This document shows positions 9,340 through 19,600 of a stretch of 64,000 nt of DNA, piece by piece; within the stretch, counting starts at the first letter, position 1, and every line of letters starts with the position of its first letter. The stretch spans positions 58,730 through 122,729 of the forward strand of contig JANQPP010000051.1 in NCBI GenBank assembly GCA_028289405.1. The letters run 5' to 3'. The translations under genes were made by a program, and so were the position numbers. The notes under the pieces are model-generated. The model saw nothing but the letters and a program-made list of their open reading frames with translations. It had not been told where the DNA came from and made no database searches. Source of the DNA: Pirellulales bacterium (GTDB lineage Bacteria > Planctomycetota > Planctomycetia > Pirellulales > JANQPP01).

Positions 9340-9705
9340 CTACTTTTTGGCTCCGTACAAGCTGCGGGATTGCTTTCGGCCATCGACGCCGAGCGCGTCG
9401 AGCGTGCCCCGCACGACATGGTAGCGGACGCCCGGCAAGTCCCGTACGCGGCCACCACGAATGAGCACGATGGAGTGTTCCTGCAACGTGTGGCCTTCGC
9501 CCGGAATGTAAACCGTGACTTCCTTTTGATTGGAAAGACGGACTCGCGCGATCTTGCGGAGCGCGGAGTTCGGCTTCTTGGGCGTCATCGTCCGCACTTG
9601 TAGGCAGACACCCCGCTTTTGCGGGCATTTATCCAGCACTGGAGATTTGCTGAATTTTCGGGGCGGGCGTCGCTTCTTCCGTACGAGCTGATTAATAGTC
9701 GGCAT
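9340..9705 (-). CDS. rpsL: 30S ribosomal protein S12
   Basis: Decoding-centre protein of the 30S subunit, 121 residues. ATG 9705 is chosen because it gives the conserved N-terminus [12 protein letters not shown]; a longer frame to 9732 adds nine atypical residues. The streptomycin-site lysines are present in [11 protein letters not shown], as is [13 protein letters not shown], whose aspartate is the residue modified by RimO (encoded at 3231-4643). First gene of the rpsL-rpsG-fusA run. No unusual features were seen in the protein. Confidence 0.97.
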   Translation of the reverse strand: MPTINQLVRKKRRPPRKFSKSPVLDKCPQKRGVCLQVRTMTPKKPNSALRKIARVRLSNQKEVTVYIPGEGHTLQEHSIVLIRGGRVRDLPGVRYHVVRGTLDALGVDGRKQSRSLYGAKK

Positions 9706-9961
9706 GAAAATTCCAGAAGGACGAATGACCAAGCAGATGTCGATTTTTGCTTCGGCGTTTCAACACGCAGCCGGCGAGCCAGACCACGGGGCCTCAGCGA
9801 AAGGCAAACGTGTAATCATAAATATTCTGTCCACAACGTCAAGCTCGGGAACGGTTTCCATCTGTTTTTTCTTTTTGCGACGGGCCTCTTTGCCACATTC
9901 CATCTAAATACGCGCGGTTTTTCAGTCCGCCTTTCCTGCGGAGCAATGATGCCAGGACCGG

Positions 9962-11533
9962 TTAGTCCCGGTTCCGCCCGCTCGATTTCGCCGATTCAAG
10001 CAAGCGTTTCAATCTAGCGACGATTTCCGGATGCTCATCATAGAGGTTGCGCGTCTCGCCCGGATCGATGATGAGATCGTACAACTGTCCCGGCGCGTCA
10101 GGGGCATTTTCCGGCAGGGCATACGGGTGGAGTGCCGCATTCCGCTCATAATTGTTTCCACCCGAGCACGGATGATCCAGGAACTTCCAATTTCCTTGGC
10201 GAATGGACAGTGCCAGGGAAATCGTCTGTTGGAGCAGGAAGGGCCGGACTGGCTTGGTTCCTTGCCTCCCGAGCCACACCGGCAGCATGTTGAAGCTGTC
10301 TTCCCCCACGTCCTGGGGCAAATCCGCGCCGACAATCGCCGCGCAGGTCGCCATGATGTCGGTCAGGCTCGTAAGCTGGGCACTGGTGGTTCCCGGCTGA
10401 ATGTGCCCGGGCCAGCGGACGATCAGCGGCACGCGGTGTCCCCCTTCCCAATTATCTCGCTTCAAACCCCTCCAGGGACGCGCGCCATCATGGCCATGGT
10501 CTTGGCGCATATGCACCGCCGTGGTGACTTCGGGACCGTTGTCGCTGGAAAAAATGACCACCGTGTTTTCCGCGACTTCTAGACGTTCCAGAGTTTCCAT
10601 GAGTTGACCCACGATGTCATCCATTTCGAAGATGAAATCACCATGAGGGCCAGCGTTCGTCTTTCCCTGGTACGGCTTCGCCGGGAACGACGGCAAATGC
10701 ACCGCTTGCATCGAGTGGAATAGAAAAAACGGCTGGTCGGGCTTCTCCCGCGCATGCCGTTCGAGCCAAGCCTGGCTTTTTTCTAGGAAAACCAGATCGA
10801 CTGTTTCGAGGTCGTATCCTGGCGCGATCAGCCCCCGGCGGTTATCGCGTGAATAGGGATGCTTGGGAAGGTGAGACCGGTCGAGCTGTTCGGTGGGCGG
10901 CACGGGCACTCGGTCTTGCTCAATGAACGCATACAGCCAGTCCGTCGTGGGACAGCACGCCGTCCCGAAGAAGTCGTCGAATCCGCGATGGATCGGGCCG
11001 TCGGGAATCGGCTTTGTGAAGTCGACTCGCCGCACACGCTCCAGAGCCGGTCCCCCTTCGCGCCAGTCGGCGGGGTGTTCTGCCTCCACTTTGGCCTCGT
11101 GGGCGGGCGTTCCATCCTCCGTAAAGAACGTCATGCCGATATGCCACTTCCCCACGCAGGCGGTGGCGTACCCCGCCTCGCGGAGCATCTGGGGCAAGGT
11201 GAGCCGCTCCGCTTCGATCAGCGCGGGACCGCCCACGCCGGTGAATACGCCGCGATAGCCGGTACGAAAACACATGCGGCCTGTCAGTAGGCTGTAGCGG
11301 GACGGAGTGCAGACCGTGGACGGGCTATGCGCGTCGGTAAATCGGAGGCCTTGGGCTGCCAACCGGTCCAAATGTGGCGTGGGAACTCGCGATTCGGAGT
11401 TGTAACAGCCGACATCTCCATAGCCTAAGTCATCCGCGAGAATGAGCAGAATGTTCGGCGGCCGCGCGTGCTCCGCCGTGAAAGCCGCGACGGGGACAAA
11501 AAAAGCTGCGAGAAGAAGAATCGCGAATTTCAT
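9962..11533 (-). CDS. Secreted sulfatase (formylglycine type)
   Basis: A 523-residue exported sulfatase of the alkaline-phosphatase superfamily (S1 family), expected to remove sulfate esters from glycans. A signal peptide ends near AAFTAEHA, the metal-binding ILADD follows, and the CTPSR motif puts the residue to be converted to formylglycine at C75. VGKWHIG and a later SSDNGPE motif supply further active-site residues, and a C-terminal LYDLIIDPGETRNL segment is typical of arylsulfatase A-like members. ATG 11533. It lies 45 bases downstream of another sulfatase in the same direction, third in a row of three, so joint expression is likely. The substrate cannot be told from sequence. Confidence 0.93.
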   Translation of the reverse strand: MKFAILLLAAFFVPVAAFTAEHARPPNILLILADDLGYGDVGCYNSESRVPTPHLDRLAAQGLRFTDAHSPSTVCTPSRYSLLTGRMCFRTGYRGVFTGVGGPALIEAERLTLPQMLREAGYATACVGKWHIGMTFFTEDGTPAHEAKVEAEHPADWREGGPALERVRRVDFTKPIPDGPIHRGFDDFFGTACCPTTDWLYAFIEQDRVPVPPTEQLDRSHLPKHPYSRDNRRGLIAPGYDLETVDLVFLEKSQAWLERHAREKPDQPFFLFHSMQAVHLPSFPAKPYQGKTNAGPHGDFIFEMDDIVGQLMETLERLEVAENTVVIFSSDNGPEVTTAVHMRQDHGHDGARPWRGLKRDNWEGGHRVPLIVRWPGHIQPGTTSAQLTSLTDIMATCAAIVGADLPQDVGEDSFNMLPVWLGRQGTKPVRPFLLQQTISLALSIRQGNWKFLDHPCSGGNNYERNAALHPYALPENAPDAPGQLYDLIIDPGETRNLYDEHPEIVARLKRLLESAKSSGRNRD

Positions 11534-11578
11534 TACGGAATCTCGGCTGTTTGGGGCTGAGGAGCGTTTGGAGTTGCC

Positions 11579-12871
11579 TTAGAGTGAACTTATGGCCTGC
11601 CATAACAAGGCAAGGTCTTCACTGGTCGGCGGCGTAGCCGAAAGATCGTGTTGCTCAAAGCGATCCTCCAATATGTCATACAACCGGCCATCGCTGTACA
11701 GCTTCCAACGCTGAGTACGCACGTAATGAGCGCCGCCCTTGCCTTCCGCATAGGCCCATTCCCGAGGAGGGGGAATGCCATCGGTCAAACGGCGGGCGAA
11801 GCTTTTGCCATCAATGGACAGGTTCGACGAGGAGCCTTGGCCAATTTCCGCGAACGTTGGTAAGAAATCGCTGAAGTCCACCAAATCGTCCGCCGTTTGT
11901 CCGGGATAAATCACACCGGGCCAGTGGCAAATCAGTGGCACGTGTGTTCCGCCATCGGTCAAAGTGCCCTTGCCGCCGGGAATCGATTGGCCATGTTGCG
12001 TGGACACAACCGGTTCTCGTAGATATCGCCACGAAATCTCGCCACCGGCCATGTATCGTTCGGCGCGGACAATCGAACGACGCGCCGTACCATTGTCGCC
12101 AGAAAACACGATCAGGGTATTGTCCCGAAGTCCCAGGCGGTCGAGCGCTTCGACGACACGCCCGACACAAGCATCCATGGAGGCCATCATCTCCGCATAA
12201 CTCAAGTAGCGATCCTTCCCCGGTACGTAGGGGACCGGTGTTTCCAAATCGTCCGTCACGTCGTGACAAAGCGCCATGGAATAGAAGGCGAAAAATGGCC
12301 GCTCGCGATTCCGGGCGAAGAAATCGGACAGAAAGTCCACATACAGATCGGGACCGTACTTGCCCTTGGTATCCGTTCGCCTTTTTCCGCTCTGCCAGAT
12401 CCAGGGATCGTGATAGCGCGGGCCTTCATGCCAACCAAAGAGGCAGTACTCGTCGAACCCCAGGCGATGCGGATGTCCCGGGTCATCCCCCAAAAGTGCC
12501 AATTGCCATTTTCCGGCAACCGCCGTGGCGTAGCCCGCATCGCGGAGGATGTGAGCCACGGTTTGCCGCTCCAGATCCGCGGGAAAAGAGCCCCACGCTG
12601 GTGTGCCGGTATGCCGGGGATAACGTCCCAGCAGGAGTGTCGTCCGCGAGGGATGGCACATCGGCATGCTGTAGCAATGCTCGAAACGCAATCCATCGGA
12701 GGCAAGCCGATCGATGTTCGGTGTCGGATAAGACGTGCCCCCGTAGCAACCAAGCGTTTCGCAACCGACATCATCGGCCAGGATGAACAAGATATTGGGT
12801 GGCGCGGTATGGCCCACGCCCGCCCACGCCACACAAAACCAGATCCAGGTAACGGCACATAATCGAGACAT
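11579..12871 (-). CDS. Secreted sulfatase (formylglycine type, CHPSR)
   Basis: A 430-residue exported sulfatase. ATG 12871 was chosen because GGAAGGA lies upstream and a signal peptide follows (MSRLCAVTWIWFCVAWAGVG); the open frame continues to 13288 but that part overlaps the neighbouring sulfatase. ILADD is the first metal site; CHPSR (C72) is the modification motif, with His at the second position instead of the common Thr. AGKWQLA and FSGDNGT are further active-site segments. It starts 46 bases after the stop of the sulfatase at 12918-14258, to which it is visibly related (both have a GCYGG/GANGG plus DRLA-xxG-xRFEHCYS stretch), so the two probably arose by duplication. Confidence 0.92.
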   Translation of the reverse strand: MSRLCAVTWIWFCVAWAGVGHTAPPNILFILADDVGCETLGCYGGTSYPTPNIDRLASDGLRFEHCYSMPMCHPSRTTLLLGRYPRHTGTPAWGSFPADLERQTVAHILRDAGYATAVAGKWQLALLGDDPGHPHRLGFDEYCLFGWHEGPRYHDPWIWQSGKRRTDTKGKYGPDLYVDFLSDFFARNRERPFFAFYSMALCHDVTDDLETPVPYVPGKDRYLSYAEMMASMDACVGRVVEALDRLGLRDNTLIVFSGDNGTARRSIVRAERYMAGGEISWRYLREPVVSTQHGQSIPGGKGTLTDGGTHVPLICHWPGVIYPGQTADDLVDFSDFLPTFAEIGQGSSSNLSIDGKSFARRLTDGIPPPREWAYAEGKGGAHYVRTQRWKLYSDGRLYDILEDRFEQHDLSATPPTSEDLALLWQAISSL

Positions 12872-12917
12872 GAGTTTTGGTCCTTCCATCCCTGATACGA
12901 TGCGGGGAACCGGGCAG

Positions 12918-14258
12918 CTATTCTTGTTGGTCTCGTTTCCAGTGCGCGAAACGTTCCGGACGGGCGTCGACATATTCGTCGAGAACCGCTTGCAGCTTGC
13001 GGCGCGTCTCCGCTCTTTTCTCGGTATCGTTGGAGGCCGCCAGCGGGAGTTGCTCCAGCACGTCCCGCTGGACGTCGAAAAATTCTCCACTGCGATATAG
13101 TTTATATCGCTGAGTGCGGGCGAATTCTCTTCCCGTGGAGCCACCGTTCCGCGCATACCAAACGTAAATCCACTTCCGAGGATTCCCCGGTTCGCCGAAG
13201 AGTTGCGGCAAGAAACTCCGGCCATCGAGGGAAAGCTGTTCGGGAATATCCACTCCCGCCGCCGCGCACAGTGTGGGCAGGAAGTCACTAAAATCCACGA
13301 GGTCGCGACAGACCATGCCCGAAGGCGTTCGCCCTGGCCAATGCACGATCAGGGGCACGCGGGTTCCCGCGTCCGTGGTTTGGCCTTTTCCACCGACCAC
13401 GTCATGGCCGTTCATGCGGGAAACCACGGGCTTGTCCGTGCCGTTATCGCCCGTGAACATAATGAGCGTGTTCTCCCGCACACCCGAGGATTCCAATTGG
13501 TCCAACAGCCGGCCCACGATCTTGTCCATGTAGCTGACCATGTCGCCGAAGTAGCGGGTATTTCCTTTGTAGGTGGGCGAACCGGGGCTCATGGGATCCC
13601 AATCCGCCGAATCGGGCGTCGGCTCGAAAGGGCAATGGGTGAGGATCATGGGGTAGTACAGGAGAAATGGCCTGTCCCGATGCCGTTCGATGAAATCACA
13701 GGCATAGTCAGCGACCACGTCAGGCCCGTATCTGCCCGTGTAGTCGACCGGCTTGCCGTTGACTTCCAGCCCCGGCGTCGGATAACGAGATGGCCGCCGC
13801 AGCAATTGCCAGAGGCAATGCTCGTCGAAGCCGAAATGCCTTGGAAGGCGGGCATCCTTGCCGAGTTGCCATTTGCCCACGATGCACGTCGCGTACCCGG
13901 CGTCTCGCAACAGATTCGCGAAAGTGACTTGTGACTCTTCCAAATGGCCGAAGACCGTGTAGTTTCGCACGTTGTACATGCCGGTCATGAGTTTGACGCG
14001 GGATGGCGTACACAGCGGCTGCGAGTAGCAATGTTCAAACCGCACTCCTTCGGCGGCCAAACGATCCAGCACTGGTGTGCGGTAAGACTCACCTCCATTG
14101 GCCCCGATGCATTCGTAGCCGAGATCATCGGCCATGATCAGCACGATGTTGGGACGGGTCTCGGCCCATGTTGGATTCGCGGAAAGGTTTATTAAGAGCG
14201 CGGCAACGACGAGCGCGACCGATGGCCGGAAAAACAACACGGACACGCAACGCTTCAT
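12918..14258 (-). CDS. Secreted sulfatase (formylglycine type, CTPSR)
   Basis: A 446-residue exported sulfatase and first gene of the three-sulfatase run. The signal peptide spans about residues 1-32 (ending NPTWAE), the metal site is IMADD, and C83 in CTPSR is the formylglycine position. IVGKWQLGK and MFTGDNGTD complete the recognised active-site segments. ATG 14258 has a short hydrophobic leader directly after MKRC, as expected for export. The protein resembles the next gene (11579-12871) along its length, which supports tandem duplication. The glycan substrate is unknown. Confidence 0.93.
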   Translation of the reverse strand: MKRCVSVLFFRPSVALVVAALLINLSANPTWAETRPNIVLIMADDLGYECIGANGGESYRTPVLDRLAAEGVRFEHCYSQPLCTPSRVKLMTGMYNVRNYTVFGHLEESQVTFANLLRDAGYATCIVGKWQLGKDARLPRHFGFDEHCLWQLLRRPSRYPTPGLEVNGKPVDYTGRYGPDVVADYACDFIERHRDRPFLLYYPMILTHCPFEPTPDSADWDPMSPGSPTYKGNTRYFGDMVSYMDKIVGRLLDQLESSGVRENTLIMFTGDNGTDKPVVSRMNGHDVVGGKGQTTDAGTRVPLIVHWPGRTPSGMVCRDLVDFSDFLPTLCAAAGVDIPEQLSLDGRSFLPQLFGEPGNPRKWIYVWYARNGGSTGREFARTQRYKLYRSGEFFDVQRDVLEQLPLAASNDTEKRAETRRKLQAVLDEYVDARPERFAHWKRDQQE

Positions 14259-14450
14259 GTTGGTACTCCAAGCGGTTCGCTACAGAAGATGCGTTCAGTT
14301 CACGGATCAAGCAAATGTGGACGTGCCACTGTAAGTCCGTGAGGGCCGAAGGTTCGTATGCTCCGGGCCGCGATCAGCTTAGCATGAAGCACCGGCAGAT
14401 TCCCGCAAGTTCCTGGAATTTTGAGCTAGCGTATTACGCCTGTTTGCCTA

Positions 14451-16055
14451 TCAGGGATGATGCTGGGCGCAGATGCCAGCCACTGTGGCAATCGTATCGG
14501 CTTCGTCGGGGCGTTTGTCTTCGCGATACCGTTTCACACGGGCAAAGCGGAGGGCGTAGCCCGACGGATAGTGCGGACTGCGCTGCACTTCATTGAAAGC
14601 GATCTCGGCTACCAACTTTGGCTCGACATGGACAGTAAAGTCGTCGCGCGAAGTCTCCAGGCTTAGTAGCCTTTCGGTTTGCCAGGAGAGCATCTTGTCG
14701 GTGAGGCCCTTGAATGTCTTGCCGATCATGGCGAACGTGCCCGAAGCAGGGTCCCGGGCCCCCAGATGCAGGTTGCTCAACCAACCCTTCCGCCGGCCAC
14801 TGCCCCATTCCGCCGCCAGAATGACAAGGTCCAGCGTGTGAGCCGGTTTGATTTTGAGCCAACTCTGTCCTCGTCCGCCGGCCGAGTAACCGGCCTCCAG
14901 CGATTTGGCCATCACCCCCTCGTGCCCGGCTTGCATGGCCTGCTGTAAAAAGTCGCTGGCCTGCTGCAGCTTGTCCGTGACCAGGCGGGGAATGATCAGT
15001 TCTGGCGGCAAACCATCGGCGAGGGCCAAATGACGTTCCCCGGTGGGCTGGTCGATGAGGGATTGCCCATCGGCGTGTAAACAGTCAAAAAACCAAACGC
15101 TCAGCGGTAGCCAGGCACGGATTGTTTCGATTTCGCGTTTTCGCCCGAAGCGGCGCATGGTGGTTTGAAATGGATAGGGGCGGCCATCGGGCCGTAACGC
15201 CAACACTTCGCCGTCCAGAATCGCCCGCTCAAACTCGAGTTCGCGGACGAGTTCCACCACTTCCGGAACATTCTCCGTGACGTCCTTCAGGTGTCGCGTG
15301 AAAACCTGGATTTGATTCCCCTGCTTGTGGACCTGTACACGCACGCCATCGAGCTTGTATTCTAACGCCGCCGCACCCAACCGCGCGAGTGCATCCTCCA
15401 CATCCTCCGCCGGCTCGGCCAGCATAGGCTGCACGGGCCGAAATAGCTCCATGGAAACCTCGCTGAGCCCTTCCAGTCCCTCGGAGCTCGCGATGTCCGC
15501 AACCCTCGCGAGGTCTCCGGTTAGCATGACGGCTCGGCGGATTTTTTCTGGAGGCAGGCCCGTCGCCTTTGCCACCGCCTCCATCACGAGCCCTTCCAAA
15601 GCCCCGTGCCGCATTTCTCCCAGAATGAGCCGGGCGAGAAAACTTCGCGTGGTCTCCGTGGCTCGCGCCAGCAGTTCCTGAAGCATTTCCACGCGGCGGG
15701 CTTGCGAACCCTTGCCCTGCACGGCGGCAATTCGTCCGAAAGCGGCGTCAACTTCGGTAAGAGATAAGTCCGCCGTGAACTCGTGATTCGCACCCGACTC
15801 AGCGGCGGCCCAGGCTTGGCGAATCGTGGCTGCCCCGAGGCCAATTTTGCCTTGAGTCAATTCACCCAACAGATATTTCACGGCAATCGGAAGTTCTCGC
15901 GGAGACACATCTTGGAGGAACAGACTCAGCAGTTCAATTTTTTTCAAGCGAGCACGTTCGCCAGCGATGCTCGCGGAAACCGTGGCAAGTTTTTCGAGTC
16001 CCATACCAGTTTCGCCTTGATCTAATCTTGTCGGAAGTGTAGGTCGGTCATTCAT
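14451..16055 (-). CDS. lig: ATP-dependent DNA ligase (archaeal/LigB-like)
   Basis: Seals DNA nicks using ATP. About 534 residues with the archaeal-type order: N-terminal DNA-binding domain (about 1-190), adenylation domain with motif I EYKLDGVRVQVH (the Lys is AMP-bound), motif III-like ILDGEV, a phenylalanine-rich WFFDCLH segment, motif IV HEGVMAKSL and motif V WLKIKP, then an OB-fold domain ending with FARVKRYREDK. It would be additional to the essential NAD-dependent ligase, which is not in the window. The start is uncertain: ATGs at 16121, 16055 and 16004 are in frame; 16055 is given, but 16004 (MGLEKLATVSAS) is equally compatible with the family. No Ku or LigD partner is nearby, so its pathway is open. 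Confidence 0.92.
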   Translation of the reverse strand: MNDRPTLPTRLDQGETGMGLEKLATVSASIAGERARLKKIELLSLFLQDVSPRELPIAVKYLLGELTQGKIGLGAATIRQAWAAAESGANHEFTADLSLTEVDAAFGRIAAVQGKGSQARRVEMLQELLARATETTRSFLARLILGEMRHGALEGLVMEAVAKATGLPPEKIRRAVMLTGDLARVADIASSEGLEGLSEVSMELFRPVQPMLAEPAEDVEDALARLGAAALEYKLDGVRVQVHKQGNQIQVFTRHLKDVTENVPEVVELVRELEFERAILDGEVLALRPDGRPYPFQTTMRRFGRKREIETIRAWLPLSVWFFDCLHADGQSLIDQPTGERHLALADGLPPELIIPRLVTDKLQQASDFLQQAMQAGHEGVMAKSLEAGYSAGGRGQSWLKIKPAHTLDLVILAAEWGSGRRKGWLSNLHLGARDPASGTFAMIGKTFKGLTDKMLSWQTERLLSLETSRDDFTVHVEPKLVAEIAFNEVQRSPHYPSGYALRFARVKRYREDKRPDEADTIATVAGICAQHHP

Positions 16056-16614
16056 CGTGATTCCAATTGTCGAGAGTGGCTCGCGACCATGCGATTCGTG
16101 AGAGGGGCCGCTACTCGGCATGATAGCGCGTTGTCTCCAGGAGAACGTGAAGCCGAGTACCCAGAGAAACCCAGTACGGCGTGATTTCTCGGATGCATTT
16201 CAAAAAAATCTTCCACTGGGCGAGGCAGCTCCCTGCTTTGCACGAAGCATGTGGCGCGAAGCGAATTACTCGACGGCACTTGACTACGGCGACTTTTCGC
16301 CGTGACGTGCCGCAAATCCCAACCTGCATACACGGTTTCGCGAAAATTGGCATTGACGCCATAGTTGTCCCTCGATATTTAACCCGCTCCTTTCCTGAGT
16401 TTACTTGGTGAAAGATTGGATGGACCCGATTTTCCACTTCCATTGAACATGTCGTCGAAATCGTGCCAGCAGGAAGCTTGGCCAGGTTTCGGCGAAACAA
16501 GGTAACTGGCCGCGTCGGACGCGCAAAGTCATGGCAGGCAAGTGGTGGCATGACGCGGAACACATTTCATCGCCGCCGTCGTTGGAGCGAGCGAACCTGA
16601 AAAGGAGAACTGTT
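16056..16614. other. Divergent intergenic region, no gene seen
   Basis: A stretch of 559 bases between the DNA ligase (minus) and the secretin (plus). Open frames in it have no family features. An 8-base inverted repeat (TACTCGGC/GCCGAGTA, about 16111-16160) is the only structure noticed. It must contain promoters for both genes. No structured RNA was recognised. Confidence 0.4.
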
Positions 16615-19600
16615 TTGAAAAGGATGTCGAAACAATTCGCCATGGGGATGGTGGCAGCCGCTGCCGTCTGGGCAACGGGCTCGTGGGCCAACGCAGGGAA
16701 CGACACGGCCAAATCCGTGCTGGCGGCTCATCTCCTGGGACAGACGTCGCAGCGGCCACGTCCCAAGGATCAAGCGGAGAGCTTCCTGCGTCGAGCGAGG
16801 CAAGCAATGGAGGCCGGCAACTACGAAACTGCCAGCTCCTTCATTCGTCGGGCCGAACGTCTGAGAGTACGGTATTCCCCTTTCCATTTGGGCGATACAC
16901 CCGAAAAGGCACGTCGCGACCTGTGGAAGCTGCAAAAAAGGCGTACCGAACCCTCGGGGCCGGCGGCACGGCTTTCTGAAATTCTCGGATTCAAACAGCG
17001 GTCAGAAGATGACCGGAGAGCCGCCACGTCTCGAGCCAATCGTGAACGTGAGGATCGTCCACAGGCCAATCGCCGCGCGGGTACGGAAACCAGCAAGCGA
17101 TCGTCTCAAACAAAATATGATCCCGATGTGCGTTCCGCGTCCGCGGATATCGAATTGCCGCCGCCGGCTCCCCGGGCTGGTTCCCAGGCACGAAATTCAG
17201 ACACTGTTGCTGGGCAAGGCTCGTCAGAAGCAAAAAAATGGCTGCTGGAGGCCCGGATCGCTTTGGCCCGTGGAAACACGCGTAGCGCATCGGAGTACGT
17301 GGAAAAAGCGGAAGCGAGCGGGAAGGTCTACGGGCTGCATGATGATACGCCGCAGCGAGTCCGCGCGGATATCGACAAGTACCAAAAACTGGTGGATCGG
17401 GTCATTGACCAGGAAAACCAAGGTCCGGAATTCCGCCAGCAGTACGCGAGGGTACTGTTAAACCAGGCCGAGTCGCTCATGCAATGGCAAGAGTATGGTG
17501 AAGCCGAGCGGCTGGCTCAGGATGCCCAATCCTTGGATGTCCGCTATTCTCCATCCGTCATGACTCCGGAAAAGCTGCTCACGCAAATCTCGCAGGCGCG
17601 GACGGACGCCCACGAGGAAGAACGTCCCTTGTTGCTCTCGCCCGACGTCGCGGCGGAGAGCCTGAAAAATGAAGCGGCCCACTTGGCGACAAATGAGAAG
17701 GACGTGACGAAAGAGACACTTTCCGCTTTGGAGTCGGTGGCCTCCTCCCCGTCCGAGGACAACTCCGTGAAGACTTCTTTGTACGAGCCAGCGAAGGACG
17801 AAACTCGCAACGTTCCCGCGGCTACGCCACGCTTGGAACCAGGGAATGGGCCCACCACGTTCTCGTCAGAAACCGCCGTGGCCAGTGACCGGCCAGCCGA
17901 TTCCGCGATGGCGCTCTATTTCGCCGGCAAGGAAGCACTCAAACAACAAAATCGAGGCATCGCTTTACAGTATTTCCGTGAAGCGAAGGAACGTGAATCG
18001 GAACTCTCGACCGAAGCCCGGCGGGACGTCGTGCGGCAGCTTCAGGCGATTGCACCGGCAGTTCCCAACCCCATTCGGAATGAACCTCAGGGTTCTCTGT
18101 TGGATGTCGCGCAATCCGAATCGCAACTACTATTCAAGAGGGTCTCCAGTGACGTGGCACGGTTGCAGGTGGAAGCCCGCGATCTACGCTCGCGAGATCC
18201 GGCCGGAGCCCGAGAAATTTTGCGGCAAGCACGGCAGTTGGTGGCCAATTCCGGCCTCCCCACCAGTTCGCAGGAGATGCTATCGCGGAGGATCGACATC
18301 AGCCAGCGGCAGATCGATCAATTTGTCGACGCGAATGGGCCTCAAATCGAACTCGACCGGCGTAATGCGGCGGTCCGCGCGGACATCGAGCGGGAACGCA
18401 ATGTGCGCAACCAGATCGATCAGAAGCTCTCGGCGCTGATCCAACAGTTCAACACCCTGATGGATGAACACCGCTACGCCGAAGCGGAACTGATCGCCAA
18501 GCAGGCCCGGGAATTGGACCCCGATAATCCCGTGGTGCAGCAACTGTTGCTGCAGAGCAAGTTCGTGCGGCGGCTGGCCAACCAAAACGCCATCCTGGAA
18601 GAAAAGGGAGAAGGTGTCGTGGCCACGTTCCAGGACATCGAACGTTCTTCGATTCCCTTCCCCGGCGATCCGCCCTTGGTGTTCCCCTCTCTCAAACGTT
18701 GGGAACAGTTGACCAAAAGCCGCGCGGAGTTGCGGGCCGAACAAGGCCGCCGGCGGTCTCCCAAGGAATTGGAAATCGAATCCCGGCTCACCACACCGGT
18801 GATTCCTAGCTATGAAGAACAGCCTCTTAAGAACGTGATCGACGATTTGTCGAAACAAGCGGGCATTCCCATGTTGCTCGATCTCGTGGCTTTGCGGGAA
18901 ATGGGCGTGGAAAGCAGCACGCCTGTGTCCTTGCCGCTGCAAAACGAAATCTCGCTCAAGAGTGCTTTGAATTTGATTCTTAATCCGTTGGACCTGAGTT
19001 ACATCATCCGGGACGACGTGCTGCAAATCACCAGCGAGCGGAATCGCCAAGGAGACCTCTACGAAGATGTCTATCACGTCGCGGATCTCGTGATTCCGAT
19101 TCCCAACTTCACTCCCAATGGCCGTTACGGTCTTGGAGCAGCGATCGCTACTGGTATGTCCGATGCCGCGATGGCCTGGGGTGGTGCTTCACCCGCTGGA
19201 ATCGGCGGCGCGATGCCCCAATTCGGCCTGGTGGATAATGACGTGGATGTTCAAGTCTCGCCGGTCAACAAACTGGCGCTAGGCCAAATCGACGGCGGTG
19301 TCACGCCTCCAGGCGGTGCGCCAAGCTCTTTCCCGAACCCGGGGATCGGCGGCGGGCCTGGCGGACTGGGCGGCGGTGCTCAAGCCGACTTCGATACGCT
19401 CATCGACTTGATCGTCACGACCATCGCCCCGGAATCATGGGACGACGTTGGCGGCCAAGGTTCGATTCGTGAATTTCCTCAAAACCTCAGTCTTGTCATT
19501 AGTCAGACTCAGGAAGCCCACGAAGAAATCACGGATCTGTTGAACCAGCTTCGCCGGCTTCAGGACCTGCAAGTCACGATCGAAGTCCGCTTCATCACAC

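Noticed and set aside
16111..16563. Possible 150-codon gene before the secretin
   Set aside because: No start signal or protein-like composition; it lies in the divergent promoter region.
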